This document shows, in pieces, positions 44,266-52,865 of a stretch of DNA of 64,000 bases. The DNA is from Chthoniobacteraceae bacterium. Its GTDB lineage: Bacteria; Verrucomicrobiota; Verrucomicrobiia; Chthoniobacterales; Chthoniobacteraceae. Each line of letters begins with the position of its first letter. Within the stretch, counting starts at the first letter, position 1. The notes under the pieces are model-generated. The model worked only from the letters and a program-made list of their open reading frames with translations. It did no database searches and was not told where the DNA came from. The stretch covers positions 1 to 64,000 of the forward strand of contig CANFTB010000021.1 in assembly GCA_947449735.1 (NCBI GenBank). The letters are read 5' to 3'. Made by a program: the position numbers and the translations under genes.

Positions 44266-45201
44266 ATGGGTGCTCTATACACGCTCGAAATTTTACGTCC
44301 CGACCAGCACGCGGAGGCCGCTTCGCTTTTGAAGCGCTCGCTTTACGAATGGTACGAGAGCCGACTCGGGCAGGGGGCGAGGTTTGCGGGGGACGCCGAC
44401 GCGTTTCTCATATTTCCTCAGGTGTACGAAGCGCTTGATCCCGGGGAAGCGATCTGCGCAGTCGACCCGTCGGGACGTTTGCTGGGTGTGTGTTTCGTGC
44501 ACCCGCGTGAGACTCATTACTCCTTGGGGATTGTCGCTACGGATCCCTCAAGCTCCCGGAGAGGGGTTGCCCGAGCGATGGTTGAGTCCGTGCTGGCGAG
44601 AGCCCGTTTGGAACACAAGCCGGTGAGGCTGGTGTCGAGCCTCATGAATCTGGATTCCTACTCGCTGTACACGCGTCTGGGCTTCGCGCCCGGGGTGCTG
44701 TACCAGGATCTGTCGTTCGCGGTTCCTCCCGGCGGGATTGTAAGCGAGCCGCCGCAAGAAATCCACTGTGTGAGGTTTGCGACTGCCGGAGAGGCTTCAA
44801 AAATCGCGGATTTAGAGCAGAGCATCGCCGGCGTCCGGCGGGAGAAAGACTATGCGTTCTTTCTCGAAAACAAGGGGGGGCATTGGAGGACGTGGGTGTT
44901 CGAGGACCTTACCGGCACATTGAAGGGCGTGCTGGTTTCGAGCCACCACCCGCACTGGAAGATGACCGGGCCGGGTTGCGCCGCGGATGAACGTGTGGCT
45001 GCTGCGCTTTTGTGGAGGGCCCTCGACCAGTACCGGGGCGACTCAACGGTGGTGCTCGTTCCGGGTGCCGCGTCCGGACTCGTAGCGACCCTTTACAGTT
45101 GGGGAGGCAGGAACGTCGAGCTTCACATTGCGCAAAGCACCGCCGGAGCGACGCCTTTGAAGGGCGTGTTTTTCCCGACATTCCTCCCGGAAAGCGCCTG
45201 A
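44266..45201 (+). CDS. two-domain GNAT acetyltransferase
   Basis: About 311 residues from the ATG at 44266, with an in-frame TTG at 44224. Residues ~1-150 form a GNAT domain with the acetyl-CoA loop YSLGIVATDPSSSRRGVARAMVE. The second half is a partial GNAT-like domain (WRTWVFEDLTGTLKGVLVSSHHPH) without a clear CoA loop, possibly degenerate. The substrate amine is unknown. The gene is monocistronic. Confidence 0.75.
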   Translation: MGALYTLEILRPDQHAEAASLLKRSLYEWYESRLGQGARFAGDADAFLIFPQVYEALDPGEAICAVDPSGRLLGVCFVHPRETHYSLGIVATDPSSSRRGVARAMVESVLARARLEHKPVRLVSSLMNLDSYSLYTRLGFAPGVLYQDLSFAVPPGGIVSEPPQEIHCVRFATAGEASKIADLEQSIAGVRREKDYAFFLENKGGHWRTWVFEDLTGTLKGVLVSSHHPHWKMTGPGCAADERVAAALLWRALDQYRGDSTVVLVPGAASGLVATLYSWGGRNVELHIAQSTAGATPLKGVFFPTFLPESA

Positions 45202-45230
45202 TCGGATGCCCTGAAAAGCGGGCTTCCGGC

Positions 45231-46007
45231 CTACTTAACTTCGGCGCAGAGCAGCGAAATCAGGGGCGCCGGGTCCGGCAGGCCGTGCGGATGATGATCT
45301 CCACCTTCCTTTGGAAAGATCTTGAAGCGACCGCCTTGCTTCTCCCAAAAGTCCACGATGACCGCGGCGTTGTCGACGTACGGGACCACAGTGTCGGCCG
45401 TGCCGTGGACGGAGATGAGAAAAACGCCTGCTTTCACCGCCGGCAACAAGCCGTCCGCGGGGCGGAGGGACTTTTCCTGGGCTTCAGAATCCGAGCCGAA
45501 ATGGAACACTGTCTTGTACAATTCCCAGTCCTTGGGACTGCCTTTGCCCTTTGCGTTAAGCTGGAATCCGCCAGGCCAAGACCGGATGTCGCCCACCGCG
45601 TTGTCTAGGTAGAGCACGCTTGCGCGGTCGGGATGGCGCCTGGTCCATGCGTTTACATAGAGGCCGCCGCGTGAAATGCCGATGAGGGCAGGCTTGGCGG
45701 AAAGCCCGCGCTTGCCGTTCAATTCGGCGTATACCTTGTCCCAGACGTCCATCGCCGCTGCCGAGCCAAACTCGTTGCTGAATCCGACGTAGACGACATG
45801 CCACCCCTTGTCGACGAGTCCGTCCTCGAGCGTCTTGAGGTGGCCTCCGAATTCGCCTACCCACAGCCACGGCTTGCCTGTTGCCGCCGAGTCGGGAACC
45901 TTGAGGGTCACGGTTTTACCGTCGACAGTAAACTTCTCAACGGAGGCCGCAAAGCCCGGGGCTGCGGAGAGGAGCAGGGCGGCGAGGGGAGCGAGTATTT
46001 TGCGCAT
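45231..46007 (-). CDS. secreted alpha/beta hydrolase
   Basis: A 258-residue protein with a signal peptide (about 20 residues). It has the alpha/beta-hydrolase triad: nucleophile Ser in LIGISRGGLY, acid in HGTADTVVPY, and His in GGDHHPHGL. The length is typical for a compact esterase-like hydrolase without lid. The natural ester is unknown. It lies downstream of the HIBADH-like gene on the same strand, 122 bp away, so it could be part of that operon. Confidence 0.8.
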   Translation of the reverse strand: MRKILAPLAALLLSAAPGFAASVEKFTVDGKTVTLKVPDSAATGKPWLWVGEFGGHLKTLEDGLVDKGWHVVYVGFSNEFGSAAAMDVWDKVYAELNGKRGLSAKPALIGISRGGLYVNAWTRRHPDRASVLYLDNAVGDIRSWPGGFQLNAKGKGSPKDWELYKTVFHFGSDSEAQEKSLRPADGLLPAVKAGVFLISVHGTADTVVPYVDNAAVIVDFWEKQGGRFKIFPKEGGDHHPHGLPDPAPLISLLCAEVK

Positions 46008-46129
46008 AAAGGGATTGCTGTGAGCAAGACCCGCGAGCGTTGCGAATGCTAGGAGAAAACATCAGCAAAAAGCCCGCCGTGCTGTCTGGTGGATGGACGG
46101 AACAGGGAGTTTTGGTCTCAGTTTGGGTT

Positions 46130-47020
46130 TCAGGTTTGGGGGCCCCGGCCGGGGAAGGTGAGTTCAGCGATGCCCGACTTGTCCAGTTCCCCGAGCCCAA
46201 GGGCAACCATCCTTTCGAACTGGGCCTTGGTCGCTGCGGCCAGCGGCGTCTGGATTCCATGCGTGGTGGCAAGCTGAAGCGCGATTCCGCTGTCCTTCGC
46301 GGCGTGTGCGGCGCTGAAGAAACACGAGTGGTCGCGGTTTTGCATGTCCTCTCCATCGGTCACGAGAACGCGGGATGCGGCGCCTGTCTGGGAGAAGACC
46401 TCCCGAATGGTGGCGAGATCCAATCCGAGCGCGCTGGCGAGTCCAAGGCCTTCCGCGAGGGCTGCTGTGTTGATGTTCATCACCATGTTGACGAGAGCTT
46501 TGACCCGTGCCGCCTGTCCCGTTTCACCAATGTAGCGCATGCTGCCGGCCAGATGCGCGAGCAGGGGCTGCATGGCTTCATAAACCGGCTTTTCGCCGCC
46601 AAGCATGAGGTAGAGCGACCCCTCCCGCGCCTGGGTGATGCTGCTCGCCATGCAGGCCTCCAGTGTCTGTGCGCCCGACCTGGCGGCGGCGGCCGCAACC
46701 GCGATGTGCACCTGCGGCGAAACCGTCGCGCAGTTGATGAATGTGCGTCCGGCAGCTCCCACAAGAAGTGAGTCACCCGAATCAGCGAAGAGGGAATGCA
46801 TGGCGCTGTCGTCGGTGACGACGGTGATGACGACATCTGACTGGGCCGTGACTTCGGACAGCGCGTTGCAGGCAACCGCTCCCAGCTCGGAAGCGAGCGC
46901 GGTGGCCGTTTCCCGGTTCAAATCGAACACGGCGGATACGTTGCATCCGCAATCCTTCAGCCGTCGGGCCATGTTGGCTCCCATCCGGCCGAGGCCTACC
47001 AATCCAATTCTGTGTTTCAT
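46130..47020 (-). CDS. beta-hydroxyacid dehydrogenase (HIBADH family)
   Basis: A 296-residue protein from the ATG at 47020. N-terminal NAD(P) motif GLVGLGRMGANMARRL. The substrate-binding segment GETGQAARVKALVNMVM contains the catalytic Lys. The family oxidises 3-hydroxyisobutyrate, tartronate semialdehyde, 2-(hydroxymethyl)glutarate or related beta-hydroxyacids. The substrate cannot be told from sequence. The frame is open upstream, but this start matches. It is 41 bp downstream of the MBL-fold gene. Confidence 0.88.
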   Translation of the reverse strand: MKHRIGLVGLGRMGANMARRLKDCGCNVSAVFDLNRETATALASELGAVACNALSEVTAQSDVVITVVTDDSAMHSLFADSGDSLLVGAAGRTFINCATVSPQVHIAVAAAAARSGAQTLEACMASSITQAREGSLYLMLGGEKPVYEAMQPLLAHLAGSMRYIGETGQAARVKALVNMVMNINTAALAEGLGLASALGLDLATIREVFSQTGAASRVLVTDGEDMQNRDHSCFFSAAHAAKDSGIALQLATTHGIQTPLAAATKAQFERMVALGLGELDKSGIAELTFPGRGPQT

Positions 47021-47061
47021 ACGCGGGCGTTCAAATGCGGTGCTGTGAGGTCGATAAAGGG

Positions 47062-47880
47062 TTATGCTGCGAAGAAGGGGTTGTGCGCTTTCTCTTCTCC
47101 CACGGTGGTAAGCGGGCCGTGTCCCGGGCAGAGAACGGTGTCGTCCGAAAGCGAGAGGATCTCGGAGCGGTTTGTCCTCAGCGCGTCCTGATAAGAAACC
47201 CTTCCTCCGCCCATGGAGCCCGCAAAAATAGCGTCTCCAACAACGGCAATGGTTTGCTCGAGTCCGGTTACCACGTATGTGAGTCCGCCGCGGGAGTGGC
47301 CCCACGTGAGGCGTGATTCAATTTTCAGCGCGCCGCAGGAAAAGGTTCCTCCGGCCTCGATTTGTTGCGCGCCTTCGACCGGTTCCGCCGTGGAGGTGAA
47401 AACCTGTGCGCCCGAGAATGTTTGCAGCCTGGCCAAGTCGGCAATGTGGTCCGGATGCGAGTGGGTGATGAGGATCAGCTTCAGCGAAAGCTTTTCCTTC
47501 GAGAGGAAATCAATCATTCCCGAGGAGTCTGCCCCCGTGTCGAAAGCAACGGCCGTTCCCGCGGCGCGGTCGACAGCGAGGTAGCTGTTGACCGTCATGT
47601 CTTCGAACGCGGTGGTGAATGTTTGAAGGCTGGCGATTTTGCGAGGCTCCGGGTTCCATGTTTCCCTTCCCGACGCCGCGAGGGCTCCGGGGGAGAGGGC
47701 CAGTACGGGGGCGACAGCACGCGTGGTATTTTCATCGAATACGCCTTCGCACAGGGATTCCACGGCATCGACGCCGACGCCCGCGCGGGCAGCCACCTCG
47801 GTCGGAGACAGTTGAAGGCCGCGCATTGCCTTGCCGAGGATGTCGGGCAGTTTGTCTTCCAGTGGAATGTGCTTGCTCAT
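47062..47880 (-). CDS. HTH domain fused to metallo-beta-lactamase-fold hydrolase
   Basis: A 272-residue protein. Residues ~10-65 look like an XRE-type helix-turn-helix (LSPTEVAARAGVGVDAVESLCEG). From ~85 it is an MBL-fold hydrolase with the zinc motif THSHPDHIAD, then GHSRGGLTYVV, GDAIFAGSMGG and CPGHGPLTTVGEE as in glyoxalase-II-like enzymes. The fusion could be a regulator that senses or hydrolyses a thioester or small metabolite, or the N-terminal part could be only a protein-protein module. It sits between the sialidase (85 bp upstream) and the HIBADH gene. Confidence 0.8.
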   Translation of the reverse strand: MSKHIPLEDKLPDILGKAMRGLQLSPTEVAARAGVGVDAVESLCEGVFDENTTRAVAPVLALSPGALAASGRETWNPEPRKIASLQTFTTAFEDMTVNSYLAVDRAAGTAVAFDTGADSSGMIDFLSKEKLSLKLILITHSHPDHIADLARLQTFSGAQVFTSTAEPVEGAQQIEAGGTFSCGALKIESRLTWGHSRGGLTYVVTGLEQTIAVVGDAIFAGSMGGGRVSYQDALRTNRSEILSLSDDTVLCPGHGPLTTVGEEKAHNPFFAA

Positions 47881-47965
47881 AATAATTTAAATTCGGTCCG
47901 CAGTGGAGTCGACACGAGGGCCCCAGCCGGAGCAGGGTGCTGCCTGCTGTTTGAATCCGCAAGGT

Positions 47966-49129
47966 TCAAGGCGCGAGGTTCAGCCATTCCAGATTGAATC
48001 GGGAGGCGTACATGACGCCCTTCGGGCCTTCAAACAGGCACAGGATGGTGCCGTCCTTTAGGGTCGCCAGATCGGAGTAAGCGGCATTCCCGGATTCGAG
48101 GGTTTTTTGAACGGGCCACGTCCTGCCGTCGTCATTGCTCAGCTTGATGGTCAGGTTTTGGCGCTTGCCCCGTCCCGAGGGCTTTTCGGAGCCGTCCGGA
48201 TGACGCTCGAGCGTGTGCGGATTCGAGAAGATGAGCGTCGCCGGGCTGGCGGGGTGCGAGGTGATCGCGGCCATGCACACGGGTTCCCAAAGTTCGGGGT
48301 GAAAGACGGGTGTGGTCCATCGGGTTGCGCCGTCCGGACTGGTGGTGATGAGCTTCCGGTTTGGCGCGGAAACATTCCGGCTGACGAGCATGACCCGGCC
48401 GTCTGAGAGTTCGGCTGCGACCGTTTCATTTGGGTTGTGAAAGTCGCCTTCGTTTGGAAGGGCGACGTCACCGGCCTTCCATGTGGTGCCGTGATCGTCG
48501 CTATATATGGTGCCGGCGGCGGAAGGGGCGTGGGCGCCTTCTTTTCCAAACGCCAGCCAGATGGGTACCACTAGCCTGCCCGTTTTGGTTTGGATTCCGT
48601 GACCGGGGCCTGTGGCGATGACCTTCCACTCGACCTTTGAGCGGAACGGTTCGAATGCGGCTGTGATCTCCTTCGGCGCAGTCCAGGTGAGCCCGTCGTC
48701 GGTGCTCCGCATCGAGAAGCAACGGGCGTAGTTGATGCAGTATAGAAATTCGATCGCGCCCGTTTCACGATCCACAATAGCGACCGGGTTGTTCACAGTC
48801 TGCTCGGCTGCACCGGTTTCTTTCTTGTGAGGGTTGCCCTCAATCCTGTGGCCCTCGTGGGCGATTTTATGCCCGGTCTCCCAGCTTTTCCCGCCGTCCG
48901 TGGAACGGCGCATATGGATTTCGATTTCGCCCCAGTCTGCCTGGGTGTTACGCCTTGCCTCGCAGTAGGCAAGGACTGTCCCCCGTGTTGTGACGACGAT
49001 CCCGGGGATTCTGAAGAGTTTGACGTCGTCGAGACCGGGGGGAAACACCTCGATGCGTTCCAGCAGGGGCGCGGCTTGAATGCAAATGGACTGGAGGAGG
49101 AACAAAAGCAGGGTTGGGATAATTTTCAT
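47966..49129 (-). CDS. secreted sialidase (BNR repeats)
   Basis: A 387-residue protein from the ATG at 49129. Signal peptide (residues ~1-19). The sialidase FRIPG motif lies near residue 40. At least five Asp-box-like motifs follow: RSTDGGKSW, RSTDDGLTW, YSDDHGTTW, TSPDGATRW and LSNDDGRTW. This is the single-domain bacterial exo-alpha-sialidase architecture, releasing terminal sialic acids (or a related keto-sugar) from glycans outside the cell. No sialic-acid lyase or transporter is in the window. It is the first gene of a minus-strand operon with the MBL-fold and HIBADH-like genes. Confidence 0.88.
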   Translation of the reverse strand: MKIIPTLLLFLLQSICIQAAPLLERIEVFPPGLDDVKLFRIPGIVVTTRGTVLAYCEARRNTQADWGEIEIHMRRSTDGGKSWETGHKIAHEGHRIEGNPHKKETGAAEQTVNNPVAIVDRETGAIEFLYCINYARCFSMRSTDDGLTWTAPKEITAAFEPFRSKVEWKVIATGPGHGIQTKTGRLVVPIWLAFGKEGAHAPSAAGTIYSDDHGTTWKAGDVALPNEGDFHNPNETVAAELSDGRVMLVSRNVSAPNRKLITTSPDGATRWTTPVFHPELWEPVCMAAITSHPASPATLIFSNPHTLERHPDGSEKPSGRGKRQNLTIKLSNDDGRTWPVQKTLESGNAAYSDLATLKDGTILCLFEGPKGVMYASRFNLEWLNLAP

Positions 49130-49231
49130 CTGGGGAGCGGTAGGCGGCCTAGACAGCGTCGTTTTTGGCGCTGCAGGTGACGGGATTGACAGACGGTTTC
49201 CGTCCAAACAGGATGCCGCCCCACGGTATCC

Positions 49232-50437
49232 ATGAAAAAGCGCCTACCCTCAATCCTTTGCTTTGGAGCTGCACTTCTCTGCTCACCACTGAACACATTT
49301 GCCAAATCGAATATGCCTGAAATCCCGACCGACGTGAAAGCTGCTCCTGAAGATGCCGTGAAGACCTCCTCTGGGCTGGCTTCGAAGGTTTTGACAAAGG
49401 GCACGGGCGCTGAGCATCCGGCTGCTGTCGACACGGTTACCGTTCACTACTCGGGCTGGACAACGGATGGCAAGATGTTCGACAGCTCTGTGAGCCGGGG
49501 GGAACCGGCCAGCTTTCCGTTGACCGGCGTCATCAAGGGCTGGACCGAGGGCGTGCAGCTCATGGTGGAGGGAGAAAAGCGCCGCTTTTGGATCCCCGCG
49601 GGGCTTGCCTACGGTGAGAATCCGGGCGGTGGCCGTCCGGGTGGATTGCTGGTGTTCGACATCGAGTTGCTTTCGATCAAGAAAGGCCCCAAGGCGCCCG
49701 AACTTAAGGCACCTGAGGATAGCGAGAAGACGAAGGCCGGAGTTTCCTACAAGGTTGTGGCGAAGGGAACGGGCGACAAGGCCCCGAAGCTTCAAGACAC
49801 GGTGAAGGTGAGCCTGAGCCTCTGGAGTTCGTCTGGAGAGTTGATGCAAAGCACCGATCAGCAGGGTGGTCCGGTAGACATTCCTCTCGAGAAGCTTCGC
49901 ATTGGCGGTCTGCCCGAAGTGATTGAAACGATGCTGTCTGGTGAGAAAAAGGTGGCTTGGATTCCCGAAACGATCGCGTTCGGCCCCAACCCTCCTCCCG
50001 GTTTTCCCCCGGGCGGTCTGATCGTTGAGGTGGAGTTGGTTTCCTTCAAGGAAGGGGTCCCGCCGCCACCGGTTCCTGCAGACGTGGCCGCCGCGCCGGA
50101 AGATGCCGAAAAGACGGCGTCCGGACTGGCTTCAAAGTTGATCGCGAAGGGCACCGGGAAGGACCATCCGAAGGCAACCGACAAGGTCACGGTGCACTAC
50201 TCGGGATGGCAGACGGACGGAAAGATGTTCGACAGTTCCGTGACTCGTGGAGAGCCGGCGGCTTTCGGGTTGAACCAGGTGATCAAGGGCTGGACCGAGG
50301 GCGTTCAGTTAATGGTGGTGGGTGAGAAACGCCGTTTCTGGATTCCGGCAGCGCTTGGTTACGGGGAGAATCCCGGAGGAGGCCGCCCCGGTGGGACTCT
50401 GGTGTTCGATATCGAGTTGCTTGAGATCCAGAAGTGA
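49232..50437 (+). CDS. secreted protein with three FKBP domains
   Basis: A 401-residue protein: signal peptide (residues ~1-24), then FKBP-type prolyl-isomerase domains at roughly 45-150, 160-265 and 290-400. Domains 1 and 3 share about four fifths of residues, including YSGW, DGKMFDSSV, VIKGWTEGVQLM and FWIP, and retain the active-site Tyr, Phe, Asp and Trp. The middle domain has lost the Tyr/Asp/Trp positions (VSLSLWSSSGELM), and is probably non-catalytic. FKBPs of this export type fold outer-membrane or periplasmic proteins. The gene is divergent from the sialidase operon. Confidence 0.92.
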   Translation: MKKRLPSILCFGAALLCSPLNTFAKSNMPEIPTDVKAAPEDAVKTSSGLASKVLTKGTGAEHPAAVDTVTVHYSGWTTDGKMFDSSVSRGEPASFPLTGVIKGWTEGVQLMVEGEKRRFWIPAGLAYGENPGGGRPGGLLVFDIELLSIKKGPKAPELKAPEDSEKTKAGVSYKVVAKGTGDKAPKLQDTVKVSLSLWSSSGELMQSTDQQGGPVDIPLEKLRIGGLPEVIETMLSGEKKVAWIPETIAFGPNPPPGFPPGGLIVEVELVSFKEGVPPPPVPADVAAAPEDAEKTASGLASKLIAKGTGKDHPKATDKVTVHYSGWQTDGKMFDSSVTRGEPAAFGLNQVIKGWTEGVQLMVVGEKRRFWIPAALGYGENPGGGRPGGTLVFDIELLEIQK

Positions 50438-50485
50438 TCCGCGTTTGTTCCGCCCTTAAAAAATCAAACCACCCATTCGCATTTC

Positions 50486-50809
50486 ATGAGCGCAATCTCG
50501 TTTTCAGATGTCAGCGTCGACGCTAAGGCCAACGTTTATTTTGACGGTCGTGTCGTCTCCCACACCGTGCGGTTCAAGGACGGGTCTAAAAAGACGCTCG
50601 GCCTGATCTACGCAGGCGAGTACCACTTTGGCACCGCCGCTCCTGAGCGCATGGAGATCATCGCCGGTGCTTGTACGGTGGTTCTGGATGGAACTACCGA
50701 GGTGCATGAAGTCCATGCCGGCAGCCACTTTGATGTGGCTCGCGACAGCGGATTTACCATCACCGTGAAGGACGGCATTTGCGAGTACATCTGCTCCTTT
50801 CTCGCCTGA
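50486..50809 (+). CDS. ppnP: pyrimidine/purine nucleoside phosphorylase PpnP
   Basis: A 107-residue cupin of the PpnP (formerly DUF1255/YaiE) family: VYFDGRVVSHTVRF, KKTLGLIYAGEYHFGT, APERMEIIAGA and HAGSHFDVARDSGF are all family-typical. It cleaves nucleosides with phosphate in the cytoplasm, feeding salvage. It lies 48 bp after the FKBP gene on the same strand, with no clear terminator between. Confidence 0.92.
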   Translation: MSAISFSDVSVDAKANVYFDGRVVSHTVRFKDGSKKTLGLIYAGEYHFGTAAPERMEIIAGACTVVLDGTTEVHEVHAGSHFDVARDSGFTITVKDGICEYICSFLA

Positions 50810-50924
50810 TAGCCCGTTGCGTTGGGGCGCGCTCTAAAGCGCGTTGTCACTTGAGGCGAGCGCGGGTTTGACCGGCTGCGAGCGGCCGAACAGAGGACCG
50901 CATCGAGGGCCGTTTTGAGATGCC

Positions 50925-51809
50925 ATGAGTTTGAAAGAGGAGCCTGTCCGTGCCGCCATTGAAACGGCGGCGGCCCACGGTGTGCATGCCGACAGGTGCG
51001 AGGTTCTGCAGGACGGCAGCACGCTGGTGCTGCGCTTGAGCGAGACGCTGGTTGCGCGCGTCGTGCAGGATGTCGGTGGACCGCGTCAGGGGACCGCTTG
51101 GTTTGAACGTGAAACACGCATTGTGCAGCATCTCTGGACGCATGGAGCTCCGGTGGTGCCGTTGCACCCGGACATCCCCCCGGGGCCCCACGAACGCTTC
51201 GGCTACCCGATCAATTTTTGGCGGTTCGTGACGCGCATTGATGCGGAGCCGGATCCGGCAGCGGTCGGGCGTGTGTTGTTCGGGTGTCACGAAACCCTTC
51301 GGTCTTATGCGGAGCCGCTGCCTGTTCTTGCGATTCTAACCGAGGCCTTGGAGATACTGGCTGGACGGCCCCTATTTCCTGAACGGACACAAGGAATGCT
51401 CCGGGACCGGCTGGCGGCCTGCGTGGAAGGACTGGCCGGTCTGCCGTTTCAGGCGTTGCACGGCGATGCGCACCTCGGAAATCTGATGAACACGACGGAC
51501 GGGCTGCTTCTGGCCGACTGGGAGGACGCCTTCCGAGGTCCGCTGGAGTGGGATCTGGCTTCAATCATTTGGAACGCTCTCATCCTGGAAAACGACCGGG
51601 CGTGGGTGGATGCACTTTTAGGCGCCTACCGAGATTCTGGAGGTGTGTTTGACGACGGTGTGCTTGCGACGAGTCTTGTGGCGAGGGCGGCGGCTGTCAC
51701 CGCATGGTACCCGATCCTGTATCCGAATCCGGATGCTGAGCGCAGCCTGAAGCTTGAGCGGAGGATCGAGTGGCTATGGGAGGCCGGCGGCTTCAGCTTT
51801 GAAAGCTGA
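50925..51809 (+). CDS. APH-family (aminoglycoside-phosphotransferase-like) kinase
   Basis: A 294-residue protein with the APH/choline-kinase fold: catalytic-loop LHGDAHLGNLM and metal-binding LLADWEDAF, separated by 10 residues as usual, and N-terminal lobe with VLRLSETLVARVV. The small-molecule substrate is unknown; resistance should not be inferred without testing. It follows ppnP by 115 bp and converges on the DUF1080-like gene. Confidence 0.85.
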   Translation: MSLKEEPVRAAIETAAAHGVHADRCEVLQDGSTLVLRLSETLVARVVQDVGGPRQGTAWFERETRIVQHLWTHGAPVVPLHPDIPPGPHERFGYPINFWRFVTRIDAEPDPAAVGRVLFGCHETLRSYAEPLPVLAILTEALEILAGRPLFPERTQGMLRDRLAACVEGLAGLPFQALHGDAHLGNLMNTTDGLLLADWEDAFRGPLEWDLASIIWNALILENDRAWVDALLGAYRDSGGVFDDGVLATSLVARAAAVTAWYPILYPNPDAERSLKLERRIEWLWEAGGFSFES

Positions 51810-51846
51810 GCGCAGCGCCGGCGCAATTCCCGAGTTTCGCCGCCGG

Positions 51847-52596
51847 CTACTTCACCGGTTCGGCGCTCCACACTTTGATATCGTCGAAGAGGCCGTCCTT
51901 TCCGGCGACACCGAGTTCAATCTTCGACTTTGTGAGGTGGCCGATGCCGGGTGATTTCAGGAACGCAACGGGCTTGCCGTCGATGGAGACGCGCATGCTG
52001 TCGCCCGCGGTCTCGACAACCATCTGATACCAGACTCCCTTTTCGAACTGCGCGGGAAACGTCGCCATGGTCGGGGCGAGGCGCTTGGCGCGTTCCTCCT
52101 TCTTGGTCGGGTCGTTAGCCATCTCCTTGAGGACAAGGTTCTGGGTTCCCTCGCGCTCGTCCATAATCGTGACGCCGTTGAGGCGGACGACCGCGCGGCA
52201 CAGGTGGCCGTAGTGCGAGGCCGTGTATTTGCGGTCGTCAAATTCCACGTCGATCGCCGTCGCGCCTTCGAACTTGATCTTCACCTCGACGATGCTGTCC
52301 TTGGTCGGGATCTCGAGGCCGTGTACGGCGGCGTGCGCCTTGACCTCCGGCTTCCCATCGGTGGCGGGAATATTCACGTCGCGCGTCTGGGTTCCCTTCA
52401 GAACGCCCGCCTCGACGGCGAAGGTGGGGACGACCTTGTGCCAGACGGCGGCGGGGGTGGCGCCTTGAAAGTCGTCTGAAAAGAGAAGTTCCTTCTTGAG
52501 TGCGATCGGTTGCTCGGGAATCGAGGGAAGTTTGGGGGCGTCGGCTGCGATCGCTGAGGTGGCGGCGAGTAGAACAAGTGAGGGGAGGAAACGCAT
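51847..52596 (-). CDS. secreted DUF1080/LamG-like protein
   Basis: A 249-residue protein with a signal peptide (residues ~1-18, cut near AIAAD) and a beta-sandwich pattern typical of DUF1080/concanavalin-like folds: LLFSDDFQGATPAAVWHKVV, VEVKIKFEGA, VWYQMVVETAGDSMRVSIDGKPV and SKIELGVAGKDGLFDDIKVW. Some family members hydrolyse 3-keto-disaccharides; others only bind sugars. The gene is divergent from the cupin operon across a 269-bp gap. Confidence 0.75.
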   Translation of the reverse strand: MRFLPSLVLLAATSAIAADAPKLPSIPEQPIALKKELLFSDDFQGATPAAVWHKVVPTFAVEAGVLKGTQTRDVNIPATDGKPEVKAHAAVHGLEIPTKDSIVEVKIKFEGATAIDVEFDDRKYTASHYGHLCRAVVRLNGVTIMDEREGTQNLVLKEMANDPTKKEERAKRLAPTMATFPAQFEKGVWYQMVVETAGDSMRVSIDGKPVAFLKSPGIGHLTKSKIELGVAGKDGLFDDIKVWSAEPVK

Positions 52597-52865
52597 AGGT
52601 TCTGAGCTTATGGGCGGGCTGGGCGGCAGGCCAAATCAAACTCTCTTGAAAAACAGGCCGAGGGTTTGCGGCATGGTTGGCGTGCTTGAGGGAAAGCGCC
52701 GGCCCATAGTGCCGTTTCAGGGTGGGTGCGTGTTGCGGGAGTGGCGGATTTTGTCGCCGTCGGGTCACATTGGGGTTAAGGGTTAACCATTCTGCAGAGG
52801 TAGTCCGACGCCGTGCGAACGGTCTCGAGCGCCTCCAGAAGCGAACTCCTTTTGAAAACGTCTTT

